DNA from: Gammaproteobacteria bacterium | Lineage (GTDB): Bacteria; Pseudomonadota; Gammaproteobacteria; QNFN01 | NCBI GenBank assembly: GCA_003645555.1 | Contig: QNFN01000079.1 | Location: 1 to 7,641, forward strand | Direction of reading: 5' to 3' | Length of the DNA: 7,641 bases | Part shown: in pieces, positions 1 to 6,846 of the stretch | Layout of the letters: every line of letters starts with the position of its first letter | How positions within the stretch are numbered: the stretch's first letter is position 1 | Notes under the pieces: model-generated | Database searches by the model: none | Seen by the model: the letters and a program-made list of their open reading frames with translations, nothing else | Told to the model about the DNA's origin: nothing | Translations under genes and position numbers: made by a program

Positions 1-2
1 AT

Positions 3-1352
3 TTCCCGATGAACCCGACGGACAAGGAAAACTGGATCGCCAAACCCGAAGTCCGCAACGCCAACCGCACCCTGATCCCGCTGGTTGCCAACTCACCGTG
101 GAGCCAGGCGCTCGGCCCGACCCACCTGGCGTGGATGCAGCAGCAGGAGGCGCCGGAGCATTGGCCGCAGGCGACGCCGCCCGATCTCTGGTTCGTCTAC
201 CGGACCAACCCGGCCATCTCATTCTGGGACACCGAGCAGATCACTGCGGTGATGGCCCGTTTCCCGTTCACCGTCTGCTTCGCGCTGACCCGTGACGAGA
301 CCAACCACTTTGCCGATATCCTGCTGCCGGACTGCACCGATCTTGAAGGGTTGCAGCTGATCCGCGTTGGCGGTACCAAGTTCATCGAGCAGTTTTGGGA
401 CTATCAGGGCTTCGCCCTCCGGCAACCGGTAGTCGAGGGTCAGGGCGAAGCGCGCGACTTCACCTGGATCGCCACCGAGCTGGCACGCCGCAGCGGCGTG
501 CTCGACAAATACAACAAAGCGATTAACCGCGGTGCCGCCGGCGTGTCACTGAAGGGTAAGAACTACGACTTCTCTCTCGATCCTGACGTGACCCACAGCG
601 TCGAGGCCATCTGGGACGCGACCTGCAAAGCCGCGAGCGCCGAGATCACCGATGGCGCCGAGGCGCAGGGCCTCGACTGGTACAAGGAGCAGGGCTTCCG
701 ACTCGCCGAGTTCCCGCGCCTCAAATGGTACCTCTACGCCGAGATCGAGAAGCAGAACCTGCGCTTCGAGATGCCCTACCAGGAGCGGCTGATGCGCGTC
801 GGCAAGGAACTCGGTCGGCGCCTGCATGAGCACGGCATCAGCTGGTGGGACGAGCAGCTTGAGGAATACGACCCGCTGCCCGAGTACAAGAACTACCCAG
901 AAGTGTGGGAGCGGGCGCTGGAGCGCAACTTTGACGTCGACATCCGTGACTTCCCGTTCTGGGCCGTCACCACGCGCAGCATGCAGTACGCCTGGGGCAG
1001 CAATGCTGGCATCCAGATGATGCGCGAGGTGGCCGAGAACATCAGCGGACACAACGGCATGGTGCTCAACAGCGGCAAGGCGGATGAACTGGGGCTCGCC
1101 GATGGCGACCTGGTCGAGATCCGCTCGCCGCTCAACGTCACCCGCGGCCGCGTGGTCACGCGCCAGGGCATCCGCCCCGATACCGTGCTGATGATCGGCC
1201 AGTTCGAACACTGGGCGACGCCGTTCGCCAAGGACCTGGAACTGCCGAGCCTGAACAAGCTGGTGCCGATGCTGCTCGACCTGACCGACTCGACCGGCTC
1301 GGGCTCCGACCTGACGCGGGTCAGCATCACGCGGATCGAGGGCAACCGATGA
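3..1352 (+). CDS. padB: Molybdopterin oxidoreductase catalytic subunit, PadB-like (phenylacetyl-CoA:acceptor oxidoreductase), 5' truncated
   Basis: This is the C-terminal part of a DMSO-reductase-family (complex iron-sulfur molybdoenzyme) catalytic subunit. The frame is open to the window edge, so the ATG at position 9 is internal; about 449 residues of a protein usually 800-950 long are visible. Counting from that Met, residues 60-115 carry the family signature of a substrate/cofactor loop (FVYRTNPAISFWD, then DETNHFADILLPDCTDLEG). Residues about 340-445 form the MopB C-terminal molybdopterin-dinucleotide-binding barrel (NSGKADELGLADGDLVEI). The N-terminal [4Fe-4S] site, Mo ligand and any Tat signal lie outside the window. 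The stop overlaps the next start by ATGA. The PadB assignment rests on the following FeS and anchor genes and the phenylacetate-CoA ligase. The C-terminal stretch SLNKLVPMLLDLTDSTGSGS also resembles my memory of PadB. The role would be alpha-oxidation of phenylacetyl-CoA. Another CISM enzyme (thiosulfate, polysulfide or arsenate type) cannot be excluded from this half alone. Confidence 0.8.
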   Translation, partial: FPMNPTDKENWIAKPEVRNANRTLIPLVANSPWSQALGPTHLAWMQQQEAPEHWPQATPPDLWFVYRTNPAISFWDTEQITAVMARFPFTVCFALTRDETNHFADILLPDCTDLEGLQLIRVGGTKFIEQFWDYQGFALRQPVVEGQGEARDFTWIATELARRSGVLDKYNKAINRGAAGVSLKGKNYDFSLDPDVTHSVEAIWDATCKAASAEITDGAEAQGLDWYKEQGFRLAEFPRLKWYLYAEIEKQNLRFEMPYQERLMRVGKELGRRLHEHGISWWDEQLEEYDPLPEYKNYPEVWERALERNFDVDIRDFPFWAVTTRSMQYAWGSNAGIQMMREVAENISGHNGMVLNSGKADELGLADGDLVEIRSPLNVTRGRVVTRQGIRPDTVLMIGQFEHWATPFAKDLELPSLNKLVPMLLDLTDSTGSGSDLTRVSITRIEGNR

Positions 1353-1996
1353 CCCGCTACGTCATGGTCGCCGACCTCGAACGCTGCGTCGGCTGTCAGA
1401 CCTGCACCGCCGCCTGCAAGCACACCAATGCCACCGCGCCCGGAGTGCAGTGGCGCAAGGTGCTCGACATGGAAGTCGGCACCTACCCAGACGTGCGCCG
1501 CGCCTTTGTCCCGGTCGGCTGCATGCACTGCGCCGACCCACCGTGCATGCATGTCTGCCCGTCGAACGCGACCAAGCAGCGTGCAGACGGGCTGGTCACC
1601 ATCGACTACGACCTGTGCATTGGCTGCACCTACTGCGCCGTCGCCTGCCCCTACCAGGCACGCTACATGATCGAGAAGCCGAACCAGGCCTACACCAAGG
1701 GCCGCATGCGCCATGAACTGCAGCGCGAGGAATCCGAGCGGCGCGGCGTCGCGCAGAAGTGCACCTTCTGCGTCGACCGCATCGACTACGGTCTCGCCAA
1801 CGGTCTGACCCCCGGTATCGATCCGGCGGCGACCCCGGCCTGCGTCAACGCCTGCATCGCCAGCGCTCTGCAGTTCGGCGACATCGAGGACCCGCAGAGC
1901 AACGTCAGTCAGCTGCTGGCCAGTCACAAGCACTTTCGGATGCACGAGGAACTCGGCACCGAGCCCGGTTTCTACTACCTGTGGGAGGATCAATGA
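1349..1996 (+). CDS. padC: 4Fe-4S ferredoxin-type electron-transfer subunit, PadC-like
   Basis: This 215-residue protein is the DmsB/NrfC/PsrB-type iron-sulfur subunit. It carries electrons from the molybdopterin subunit to the membrane anchor. Sixteen cysteines fall into four cluster groups: C13/C16/C19/C23, C58/C61/C66/C70, C90/C93/C96/C100 and C138/C141/C165/C169. This is the full complement for four [4Fe-4S] clusters. The third group ends CxxxCP, the classic ferredoxin form. No signal peptide is present, as expected for this subunit class. The start is the ATG inside the ATGA overlap with padB, preceded by GAGGG at 1338-1342 with 6 nt spacing. The stop overlaps the start of the anchor gene by another ATGA, so the three genes are very likely translationally coupled. 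The family is certain; the PadC role (phenylacetyl-CoA oxidation) is inferred from the ligase downstream. Confidence 0.88.
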   Translation: MTRYVMVADLERCVGCQTCTAACKHTNATAPGVQWRKVLDMEVGTYPDVRRAFVPVGCMHCADPPCMHVCPSNATKQRADGLVTIDYDLCIGCTYCAVACPYQARYMIEKPNQAYTKGRMRHELQREESERRGVAQKCTFCVDRIDYGLANGLTPGIDPAATPACVNACIASALQFGDIEDPQSNVSQLLASHKHFRMHEELGTEPGFYYLWEDQ

Positions 1997-2865
1997 GCGT
2001 TGGTGGGAAACCGTGGCTGCAGACCCATTGGGACTGGCACGTCGCACTCAATTTCCTGACCGGTGGCAGTGGCAGCGGGTTGCTGCTGGTCGCCGTGCTC
2101 GGGGCCCTCGCCGGGCAGTCGCTGGCGGCGCCGACCTGGGTCGGACTGTTGCTGGTCGCCGGCGGCCTGGCACAAGTCTCGTTGCATCTCGGCCGGCCGC
2201 TACGGGGACTGAACGTGTTGCTCAACCCGCACACCTCATGGATGACGCGCGAGGCGATCGTCGCCGGACCGCTGCTCGCCCTTGCCGGTCTCGCGGCGCT
2301 GCTTGACTCGACTGTAATCGGCCTGCTCGTCGGCCTGCTTGCGGCGGCGTTCCTCTACTGCCAGGCACGAATCCTCAAGGAGGCACGCGGTATTCCCGCC
2401 TGGCGCGAACCACGCATTGTGCCGTTGGTTATCACCACCGGCCTGGCCGAGGGACTGGCGCTCTACCTGCTGATTGCTGTGGCCGCAGGCCGGAACGAAG
2501 CCCTGTTGCCGGTCGGCGTGGCACTGCTCGCCGCGCTGGTTGTGCGTTTCACGGCTTGGCGCCGTTATCGACAGGCGCTCCAGGGCCATGCCCCGCTGGC
2601 GGCCTTGGCCGTGCTCGACCGCGCCGAAGGGCCCTTTGCCGGCGCCGGGCATGTGGCACCGGTCCTGCTGCTGCTGGTCGCCGTCTGGGTACCCTCGGCA
2701 CAGGGCCCACTGGTGACCATGGCGGCACTGGCCGCACTGCTCGCCGGCTGGGGTGTAAAGTTCGCGATTGTCACCCGTGCCAGCTACAACCAGGGATTTG
2801 CCATCACCCACACCCCGGCCCGTGGCGCTGGAACCGGCGGTATCGGCGACCAGCCTGGCTGGTGA
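1993..2865 (+). CDS. padD: NrfD/DmsC-type membrane anchor subunit, PadD-like
   Basis: This 290-residue protein is very hydrophobic and is the membrane anchor that would pass electrons from PadC to quinone. About eight transmembrane segments can be seen, near residues 20-40, 46-66, 86-104, 106-124, 142-165, 168-186, 217-233 and 238-260. The N-terminus (WLQTHWDWHVALNF) and the C-terminal motif after the last helix (VKFAIVTRASYNQGFA) match the DmsC/PadD style of anchor. There is no haem-binding CxxCH and no FeS motif, so the likely function is quinone reduction without haem. The chosen start is the ATG at 1993, which overlaps the padC stop and follows GGAGGA at 1984-1989. A longer in-frame opening from 1759 is only a shadow over padC. 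The C-terminal tail is rich in glycine and lies outside the membrane. Confidence 0.85.
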   Translation: MSVGGKPWLQTHWDWHVALNFLTGGSGSGLLLVAVLGALAGQSLAAPTWVGLLLVAGGLAQVSLHLGRPLRGLNVLLNPHTSWMTREAIVAGPLLALAGLAALLDSTVIGLLVGLLAAAFLYCQARILKEARGIPAWREPRIVPLVITTGLAEGLALYLLIAVAAGRNEALLPVGVALLAALVVRFTAWRRYRQALQGHAPLAALAVLDRAEGPFAGAGHVAPVLLLLVAVWVPSAQGPLVTMAALAALLAGWGVKFAIVTRASYNQGFAITHTPARGAGTGGIGDQPGW

Positions 2866-2950
2866 ATTCACGCCTTGTCTGAAGCGGACGAACGACGCCA
2901 GGTTCAGGGAACCCGGCAAACTACAGAACAAAATAACGAGACGAGACAGG

Positions 2951-2956
2951 AGGAGG
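2951..2956 (+). promoter_or_regulatory. Strong ribosome binding site for the phenylacetate-CoA ligase
   Basis: AGGAGG lies 7 nt before the ATG at 2964, a perfect Shine-Dalgarno at ideal spacing. It fixes the start. The rest of the 98-nt gap after padD shows only a small 5-bp hairpin (2901-2913) with no T run and no clear promoter, so the ligase is probably transcribed with padBCD. Confidence 0.85.
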
Positions 2957-2963
2957 TATCGCC

Positions 2964-4289
2964 ATGAGCGTTTCCACGAGCGCCAACACCCCGTTCCATT
3001 TCCAGCCCGAATTCGAGACCATGCCGCGCGACCGGCTGGCCGCGTTACAGCTCGAACGGTTGCAGAAGACCTTGGCCCACGCCTATGCCAACGTCGACCA
3101 CTTTCGCCAACGCTTCGACGCTGCCGGGGTCAAGCCGGACGACCTGAAATCACTTGAAGACCTGGCGCGCTTCCCGCTCACCGTCAAAGACGACCTGCGC
3201 GCCCACTACCCGTTCAAGATGTTCGCCGTGCCACGCGACCAGGTGGTCCGCGTCCACGCCTCATCCGGCACAACCGGCAAACCGACCGTGGTCGGCTACA
3301 CCCGGGAAGACATCGACACCTGGGCCAACCTGATGGCGCGCTCGATTGCCTGTGCCGGGGGCCGACCCGGCGACATACTGCATAACGCCTACGGTTACGG
3401 CCTGTTTACCGGCGGCCTCGGCGCCCACTACGGCGGCGAGCGGCTTGGCTGCACCGTGACACCCATGTCGGGTGGAAACACCGAAAAGCAGATCGTACTG
3501 CTGCAGGACTTCGGGGCCCGCGTGCTCTGCGCAACGCCCTCCTATGCCCTGAATATCGCCGAGATGGCCGAGGCCGAGGGTGTCGACCTGGCCGGCGGCC
3601 CACTGAAAGTCGGTGTATTTGGTGCTGAACCATGGTCCGAGGCAATGCGTGCCGAACTCGACCAGCGCCTCGGCATACGCGCAGTCGACATCTACGGCCT
3701 TTCGGAGATCATGGGTCCCGGCGTGGCCGCCGAATGCTGCGAGGAACGTGCCGGACTGCACGGCTGGGAAGACCACTTCCTGTTCGAGGTCATCGACCCG
3801 GACAGTGGCGAGCCACTGCCGCTGGGTGAGGCTGGCGAACTGGTCATCACCACGCTGACCAAGCAGGCACTGCCGATGATCCGCTACCGTACCCGTGACA
3901 TCACCCGGCTCAGCACCGACCCGTGCGCCTGCGGTCGCAGCCACGTGCGCATCTTGCGCATCACCGGCCGCAACGATGACATGCTGATCATCCGTGGGGT
4001 CAACGTCTACCCGTCGCAGATCGAGGCGGTCATGGTCGGTTTCGAGGGCATCGCTCCCCACTACCAGCTGGTAGTAAAGCGCGAGGGCACCATGGACACC
4101 CTGGGCGCCGAGATCGAGGCGGCACCTGAGACTGCTGCTGCCGACTACGCTCGACTCGCCAGTGAGATCCGCCACCACATCAAGTCACTGATCGGCGTCA
4201 CCTGTGCGGTTGAACTCAAGGCACCGGGTGAGGTACCGCGCTCGCAGGGCAAGGCGGTGCGTGTCCGCGATGAACGACCCAAGAGTTAG
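2964..4289 (+). CDS. paaK: Phenylacetate-CoA ligase (AMP-forming), PaaK/PadJ type
   Basis: This 441-residue adenylate-forming enzyme converts phenylacetate, ATP and CoA to phenylacetyl-CoA, AMP and PPi in the cytoplasm. Its length is typical of the PaaK family. The ATP-binding loop is at residues 100-107 (SSGTTGKP). The A5-type motif [10 protein letters not shown] is at 244-253, RYRTRD at 307-312, the hinge and following motif [16 protein letters not shown] at 335-350, and the C-terminal catalytic lysine is K430 in [11 protein letters not shown]258, H266, C321 and C323 may form a structural metal site. The gene follows padD by 98 nt with its own strong ribosome binding site and is closed by a terminator. 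In anaerobic clusters of Aromatoleum/Azoarcus relatives the equivalent gene is called padJ; paaK is the aerobic name. Family assignment is near certain. Phenylacetate as substrate is well supported by context, although close homologues can take other arylacetates. Confidence 0.92.
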   Translation: MSVSTSANTPFHFQPEFETMPRDRLAALQLERLQKTLAHAYANVDHFRQRFDAAGVKPDDLKSLEDLARFPLTVKDDLRAHYPFKMFAVPRDQVVRVHASSGTTGKPTVVGYTREDIDTWANLMARSIACAGGRPGDILHNAYGYGLFTGGLGAHYGGERLGCTVTPMSGGNTEKQIVLLQDFGARVLCATPSYALNIAEMAEAEGVDLAGGPLKVGVFGAEPWSEAMRAELDQRLGIRAVDIYGLSEIMGPGVAAECCEERAGLHGWEDHFLFEVIDPDSGEPLPLGEAGELVITTLTKQALPMIRYRTRDITRLSTDPCACGRSHVRILRITGRNDDMLIIRGVNVYPSQIEAVMVGFEGIAPHYQLVVKREGTMDTLGAEIEAAPETAAADYARLASEIRHHIKSLIGVTCAVELKAPGEVPRSQGKAVRVRDERPKS

Positions 4290-4310
4290 CCACCCACTAT
4301 CTTGGATTTC

Positions 4311-4338
4311 AGGGCGCCTGCGGGCGCCCTGTTCTTTT
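4311..4338 (+). terminator. Intrinsic terminator of the padBCD-ligase operon
   Basis: AGGGCGCC (4311-4318), loop TGCG (4319-4322) and GGCGCCCT (4323-4330) form a perfect 8-bp GC-rich stem, followed by GTTCTTTT. It begins 22 nt after the ligase stop, so it ends the plus-strand operon. Confidence 0.9.
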
Positions 4339-4400
4339 GGGTTCCTCGCCTGTACGTCGTAACCTGATCCTGTCGACACAACCGGGCATCAGCAACCCAA

Positions 4401-4483
4401 GGAACCTCTGATTGAGTCTGGACGAAGTAGATTCGTTCTTCAGTGGGCGCAAGATACGCGCGCATGACTTGATCAGAGGTTCC
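4401..4483. mobile_element. MITE-like 83-bp element with terminal inverted repeats
   Basis: GGAACCTCTGAT at 4401-4412 is exactly repeated in inverted orientation at 4472-4483 (ATCAGAGGTTCC). Extended inward, 16 of 18 bases match. The 83-bp unit carries no transposase and lies in an intergenic gap between two terminators. End sequences of the GGAACCTCTGA kind are reminiscent of IS5-superfamily termini, so an internally deleted derivative moved in trans is the best guess; this is from memory of such ends, not a search. No clean target-site duplication is visible: the left flank is CCCAA and the right flank CTAAC. The alternative is a long-stem cruciform or RNA hairpin of another origin. Confidence 0.5.
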
Positions 4484-4622
4484 CTAACGGAAACATGTGC
4501 TGACGAACCGACGGGGTACCCCTACCGTACCCATGCGGGCTTGATTCCTGGCCAACTGCGATGCCCGATAAGCCATATGGCTGGACAGCCCGTAACCGGT
4601 CAGCTTTCCGCCAATACACGAT
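4484..4622. other. Intergenic remainder with no recognisable gene
   Basis: These bases lie between the MITE-like element and the ompA terminator. I see only a 10-bp palindrome GGGGTACCCC (4513-4522). An open frame crossing the region from a TTG at 4412 has no ribosome binding site and starts within the repeat, so it is not called as a gene. The stretch 4339-4400, left of the element, is equally featureless. Confidence 0.6.
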
Positions 4623-4658
4623 AAACAAAAAAAGAGGGCGGCCCGAAGGCCGCCCTCT
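4623..4658 (-). terminator. Intrinsic terminator of the ompA-family gene
   Basis: Read on the minus strand, AGAGGGCGGCC (4658 to 4648), loop TTCG (4647 to 4644) and GGCCGCCCTCT (4643 to 4633) form a perfect 11-bp stem. It is followed by a T run broken by one G, corresponding to the plus-strand A run at 4627-4633 and AAA at 4623-4625. The stem lies 21 nt past the stop codon at 4680. A TTCG tetraloop adds stability. There is no T run on the plus-strand side, so it mainly acts leftward. Confidence 0.92.
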
Positions 4659-4679
4659 GATCTGTTGGTGAGTCGAGCC

Positions 4680-5762
4680 TTACTTGGCTTCGATGATCAC
4701 CGCGATCACGCGACGGTTGCGCTGGCGACCATCGCGGGTGCCGTTATCGGCCACCGGGCGGCTCTCACCGTAGCCCACCGTCTTCAGTCGACCGGCCGAG
4801 ATATTCTTCTTGCTGGCCAGGTAATCGCTGATCGAGTTGGAGCGACGCTCTGACAGACTCTGGTTGTAGCTCTCCGGACCGGTGCTGTCGGTGTGACCCT
4901 CGATGGTCGCAACCGCATTCGAGTGCTTCTCCATGAAGGCTGCGACGTCACCCAGCGCGGCGTGGTAGGCCGGGCGAATCTGGGCGCTGTCGAAATCGAA
5001 CTCGATCTTGATCTCCATGCGCTGCGGTGCCATGACGACCGGGCAACCGTCCTTGTCGACCTTGGTGCCCCTCGGCGTGTTCGGGCACTTGTCCCTGTCG
5101 TCGGTGACGCCGTCACCGTCGCTGTCGGCCGGGGCCATCGGCTTCGGAGCCTTCGGTGCCACCTGGACAATCGGCATCGGCACCGGCTCAGGCTTCGGTG
5201 CACCAAAGGTGATGTGGATGCCGGCGAGCACGGCGAAGTCGTTGCCGTTGTAGCCGTTGTCGTCTTCCATGTCCATGTAGTAACGGGCGTCGACGCGCAG
5301 GGCCAGGTTGTCGGTGACGAAGTACTTTAGGCCACCGCCGACGTTGGTCATGAAGTCGCTCGAATCGAAGCGCGTCGGCGTCGGGTTCGCGGCGTTATCA
5401 GCATTGCGCCAGCCGGCGCCGGCCGTCAGGTACGGCACCATCACGTCGCTCATCGGGAAGTTGTAGACGACGTTACCCGAGACCTTCCACTCGGGTGAAT
5501 GGCGACCGAGCTTGACGCCGTTCTGCACGGCTTCCGGCGTGGCCCACTGGAACAGGCCTTCGACCGCCCAGTTGGTGTTGAAGTTGTAGCCGCCATGGAT
5601 TGCGAACACGGACGAGTGCGACTCGCGGCGATTGCTGTCGTACCACTGCTCGCCGGCCATGAAACCGAATGTCAGCGTCTTCTCGCGCTCTACGGCGTAG
5701 GAAATGCTGGACACACCAACCAAGATGGCGGCACTGATCAGCGCTGTGAGCAACTTCTTCAT
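4680..5762 (-). CDS. ompA: OmpA-family outer-membrane protein with TSP type-3 linker
   Basis: This 360-residue protein would tether the outer membrane to peptidoglycan. Residues 1-23 are a Sec signal peptide starting MKKLLTALIS and ending with the cleavage motif SYA. Residues about 24-187 are an OmpA-type beta-barrel with alternating aromatic strands, ending GIHITFG. A Pro/Ala-rich linker (188-212) leads to a thrombospondin type-3 calcium-binding repeat (DSDGDGVTDDRDKCP, two Cys, about 213-241). The C-terminal OmpA/MotB domain (about 250-360) carries the peptidoglycan-binding motif EGHTDSTG with the expected Asp, and RQRNRRV with the expected Arg. Upstream in-frame TTG (5771) and ATG (5768) lie too close to the AGGGAG at 5772-5777; the ATG at 5762 has 9 nt spacing and gives a canonical signal peptide. 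The gene has its own promoter and terminator and is monocistronic. The architecture resembles OprF/OmpA proteins of Pseudomonadota. Confidence 0.93.
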   Translation of the reverse strand: MKKLLTALISAAILVGVSSISYAVEREKTLTFGFMAGEQWYDSNRRESHSSVFAIHGGYNFNTNWAVEGLFQWATPEAVQNGVKLGRHSPEWKVSGNVVYNFPMSDVMVPYLTAGAGWRNADNAANPTPTRFDSSDFMTNVGGGLKYFVTDNLALRVDARYYMDMEDDNGYNGNDFAVLAGIHITFGAPKPEPVPMPIVQVAPKAPKPMAPADSDGDGVTDDRDKCPNTPRGTKVDKDGCPVVMAPQRMEIKIEFDFDSAQIRPAYHAALGDVAAFMEKHSNAVATIEGHTDSTGPESYNQSLSERRSNSISDYLASKKNISAGRLKTVGYGESRPVADNGTRDGRQRNRRVIAVIIEAK

Positions 5763-5771
5763 TATCATCAA

Positions 5772-5777
5772 CTCCCT
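5772..5777 (-). promoter_or_regulatory. Ribosome binding site for the ompA-family gene
   Basis: AGGGAG on the minus strand lies 9 nt before the ATG at 5762 and only 3 nt before the ATG at 5768. It therefore favours the MKK start over the MIMKK and MMIMKK alternatives. Confidence 0.7.
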
Positions 5778-5847
5778 AGATGTCTTGGTTGCTACGTGTC
5801 TACGGCATCATACCAATGCACGCGCGCTCCCTCACGTAGATATTTGA

Positions 5848-5876
5848 ATCATAGTGGCATTGTGGTGCTTTGTCAT
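5848..5876 (-). promoter_or_regulatory. Sigma70-type promoter for the ompA-family gene
   Basis: On the minus strand a -35 box ATGACA (5876 to 5871, 5 of 6 consensus) is followed, after a 17-bp spacer, by a -10 box TATGAT (5853 to 5848, 5 of 6 consensus). Transcription would start near 5841 and give a leader of about 80 nt, common for abundant porin messages. It sits between the pfkB stop and the ompA start, so ompA is transcribed independently. Confidence 0.75.
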
Positions 5877-5897
5877 CAGAAATTTCAATGTGTTGTA

Positions 5898-6833
5898 TTA
5901 TTGCAACACGTAGCCAAACGCCTCACTGAAGCGGTCGGCAAACTCATCTTCATCGAAGGCATGGTTCTGGGTCCCGTGGTGAGCCACCTTGAGCGCTCCA
6001 AGCAGGCTCGCAATGCGCCCGATGGTAGGCCAGTCGAGCCCCTTCTCCAGCCCATATAGCAGACCGGCACGGTAGGCGTCACCACAGCCGGTCGGATCAA
6101 CCGCCGCCTCGACCGTTACGGCCGGCAGCGCAATCTCCTCGCCACCGGTGTAGATCGACGACCCTTCGGCACCCCGGGTGATCACGACCGCTTCCACGCG
6201 GCGCACCAACTCGGCCAGCGTCAGTCCGGTGCGTTCCAGGAGCAAGCGCGACTCGTAGTCATTAAGCGCCAGCCAGTTGGCCTGGTCGACCAGCTCGAGC
6301 AACGTCGGCCCGTCGAACAGCGGCAGCCCCTGACCCGGGTCGAAAATGAACGGGATGCCAGCCGTGGCGAACTGCTGTGCATGGTCGATCATCCCCTGAC
6401 GGCCGTCGGGCGAGACGATGCCGAGACTCACGCCGTCGGTGGCATCGACCCGGTTCTGGTGTGACGCGTTCATCGCTCCCGGGTGAAACGCGGTGATCTG
6501 ATTGTCGTCGAGATCGGTGGTGATGTAGGCCTGGGCCGTGTAGCTGCCCGGGACCGCCGTTATATGACGGCGGTCTATGCCGCGACCATCGAGCCAATCG
6601 GCATACGGAGCAAAGTCATCGCCAACTGTAGCCATCGGCAGTGGGTGCCCGCCGAGCAGGTGCAGACTGTAGGCGATGTTGCCGGCACCACCGCCGAACT
6701 CGCGGCGCATTTCTGGCACATGAAACGCGACATTGAGGATGTGCACCTGGTCCGGGAGGATGTGGTTCCGGAACCGGTCCTGGAAAACCATGATGGTATC
6801 GAAGGCGATCGAGCCGCAAATCAACGTGGACAA
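5898..6833 (-). CDS. PfkB/ribokinase-family carbohydrate or nucleoside kinase
   Basis: This 311-residue cytoplasmic kinase belongs to the ribokinase/adenosine-kinase superfamily, which transfers phosphate from ATP to a sugar or nucleoside hydroxyl. The N-terminal substrate-binding glycines are at residues 47-52 (GGGAGN). The C-terminal signature DPTGCGDAYRAG is at 246-257, with the catalytic base D252 and the anion-hole glycines intact. NDYE at 191-194 and TRGAEGS at 219-225 are further family motifs. Length is normal. The opening MSTLICGSIAFDTIMVF resembles proteobacterial proteins usually labelled carbohydrate kinase or adenosine kinase. The exact substrate cannot be read from sequence, so no symbol is given. 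The start is a TTG, supported by AAGGAA 7 nt upstream and by the typical N-terminus. Neighbouring genes give no clue to substrate. Only a weak promoter candidate (TTGCCG, 18 bp, TACCAT) lies in the 119 bp upstream. Confidence 0.88.
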   Translation of the reverse strand: MSTLICGSIAFDTIMVFQDRFRNHILPDQVHILNVAFHVPEMRREFGGGAGNIAYSLHLLGGHPLPMATVGDDFAPYADWLDGRGIDRRHITAVPGSYTAQAYITTDLDDNQITAFHPGAMNASHQNRVDATDGVSLGIVSPDGRQGMIDHAQQFATAGIPFIFDPGQGLPLFDGPTLLELVDQANWLALNDYESRLLLERTGLTLAELVRRVEAVVITRGAEGSSIYTGGEEIALPAVTVEAAVDPTGCGDAYRAGLLYGLEKGLDWPTIGRIASLLGALKVAHHGTQNHAFDEDEFADRFSEAFGYVLQ

Positions 6834-6840
6834 TGGCCGT

Positions 6841-6846
6841 TTCCTT
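6841..6846 (-). promoter_or_regulatory. Ribosome binding site deciding the TTG start of the PfkB kinase
   Basis: AAGGAA on the minus strand ends 7 nt before the TTG at 6833-6831. No in-frame ATG lies nearby that would keep the conserved N-terminus, so the kinase very likely begins with this rare start codon. Confidence 0.7.

Noticed and set aside
546..1211. Minus-strand open frame (221 codons) inside padB
   Set aside because: It is antisense to the molybdopterin C-terminal domain; composition and lack of motifs mark it as a shadow.
893..2047. Long minus-strand open frame (384 codons) opposite padB, padC and the padD start
   Set aside because: It lies antisense to three well-supported genes with clear motifs, crosses their boundaries and shows no recognisable domain. 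It is a by-product of GC-rich codon use.
2901..2913. Hairpin GGTTC-AGG-GAACC between padD and the ligase gene, considered as a terminator
   Set aside because: The 5-bp stem with a 3-nt loop and no T run is too weak; the ligase is more likely co-transcribed.
3261..4178. Minus-strand open frame (305 codons) inside the phenylacetate-CoA ligase gene
   Set aside because: It is fully antisense to a gene with intact catalytic motifs and has no family features of its own.
4412..4624. 70-codon plus-strand open frame from a TTG, spanning the MITE-like repeat
   Set aside because: It has no ribosome binding site, starts inside the terminal repeat, and runs on through unrelated spacer. It could be a decayed transposase fragment but nothing in it supports this.
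5889..5907. Small inverted repeat GTGTTG...CAACAC at the kinase stop codon, considered as a terminator
   Set aside because: The stem is 6 bp, includes the stop codon, and has no T run following on the minus strand.
5499..6059. Plus-strand open frame (186 codons) across the ompA start, its promoter and the kinase C-terminus
   Set aside because: It overlaps two real minus-strand genes and their regulatory gap and has no signal of its own.
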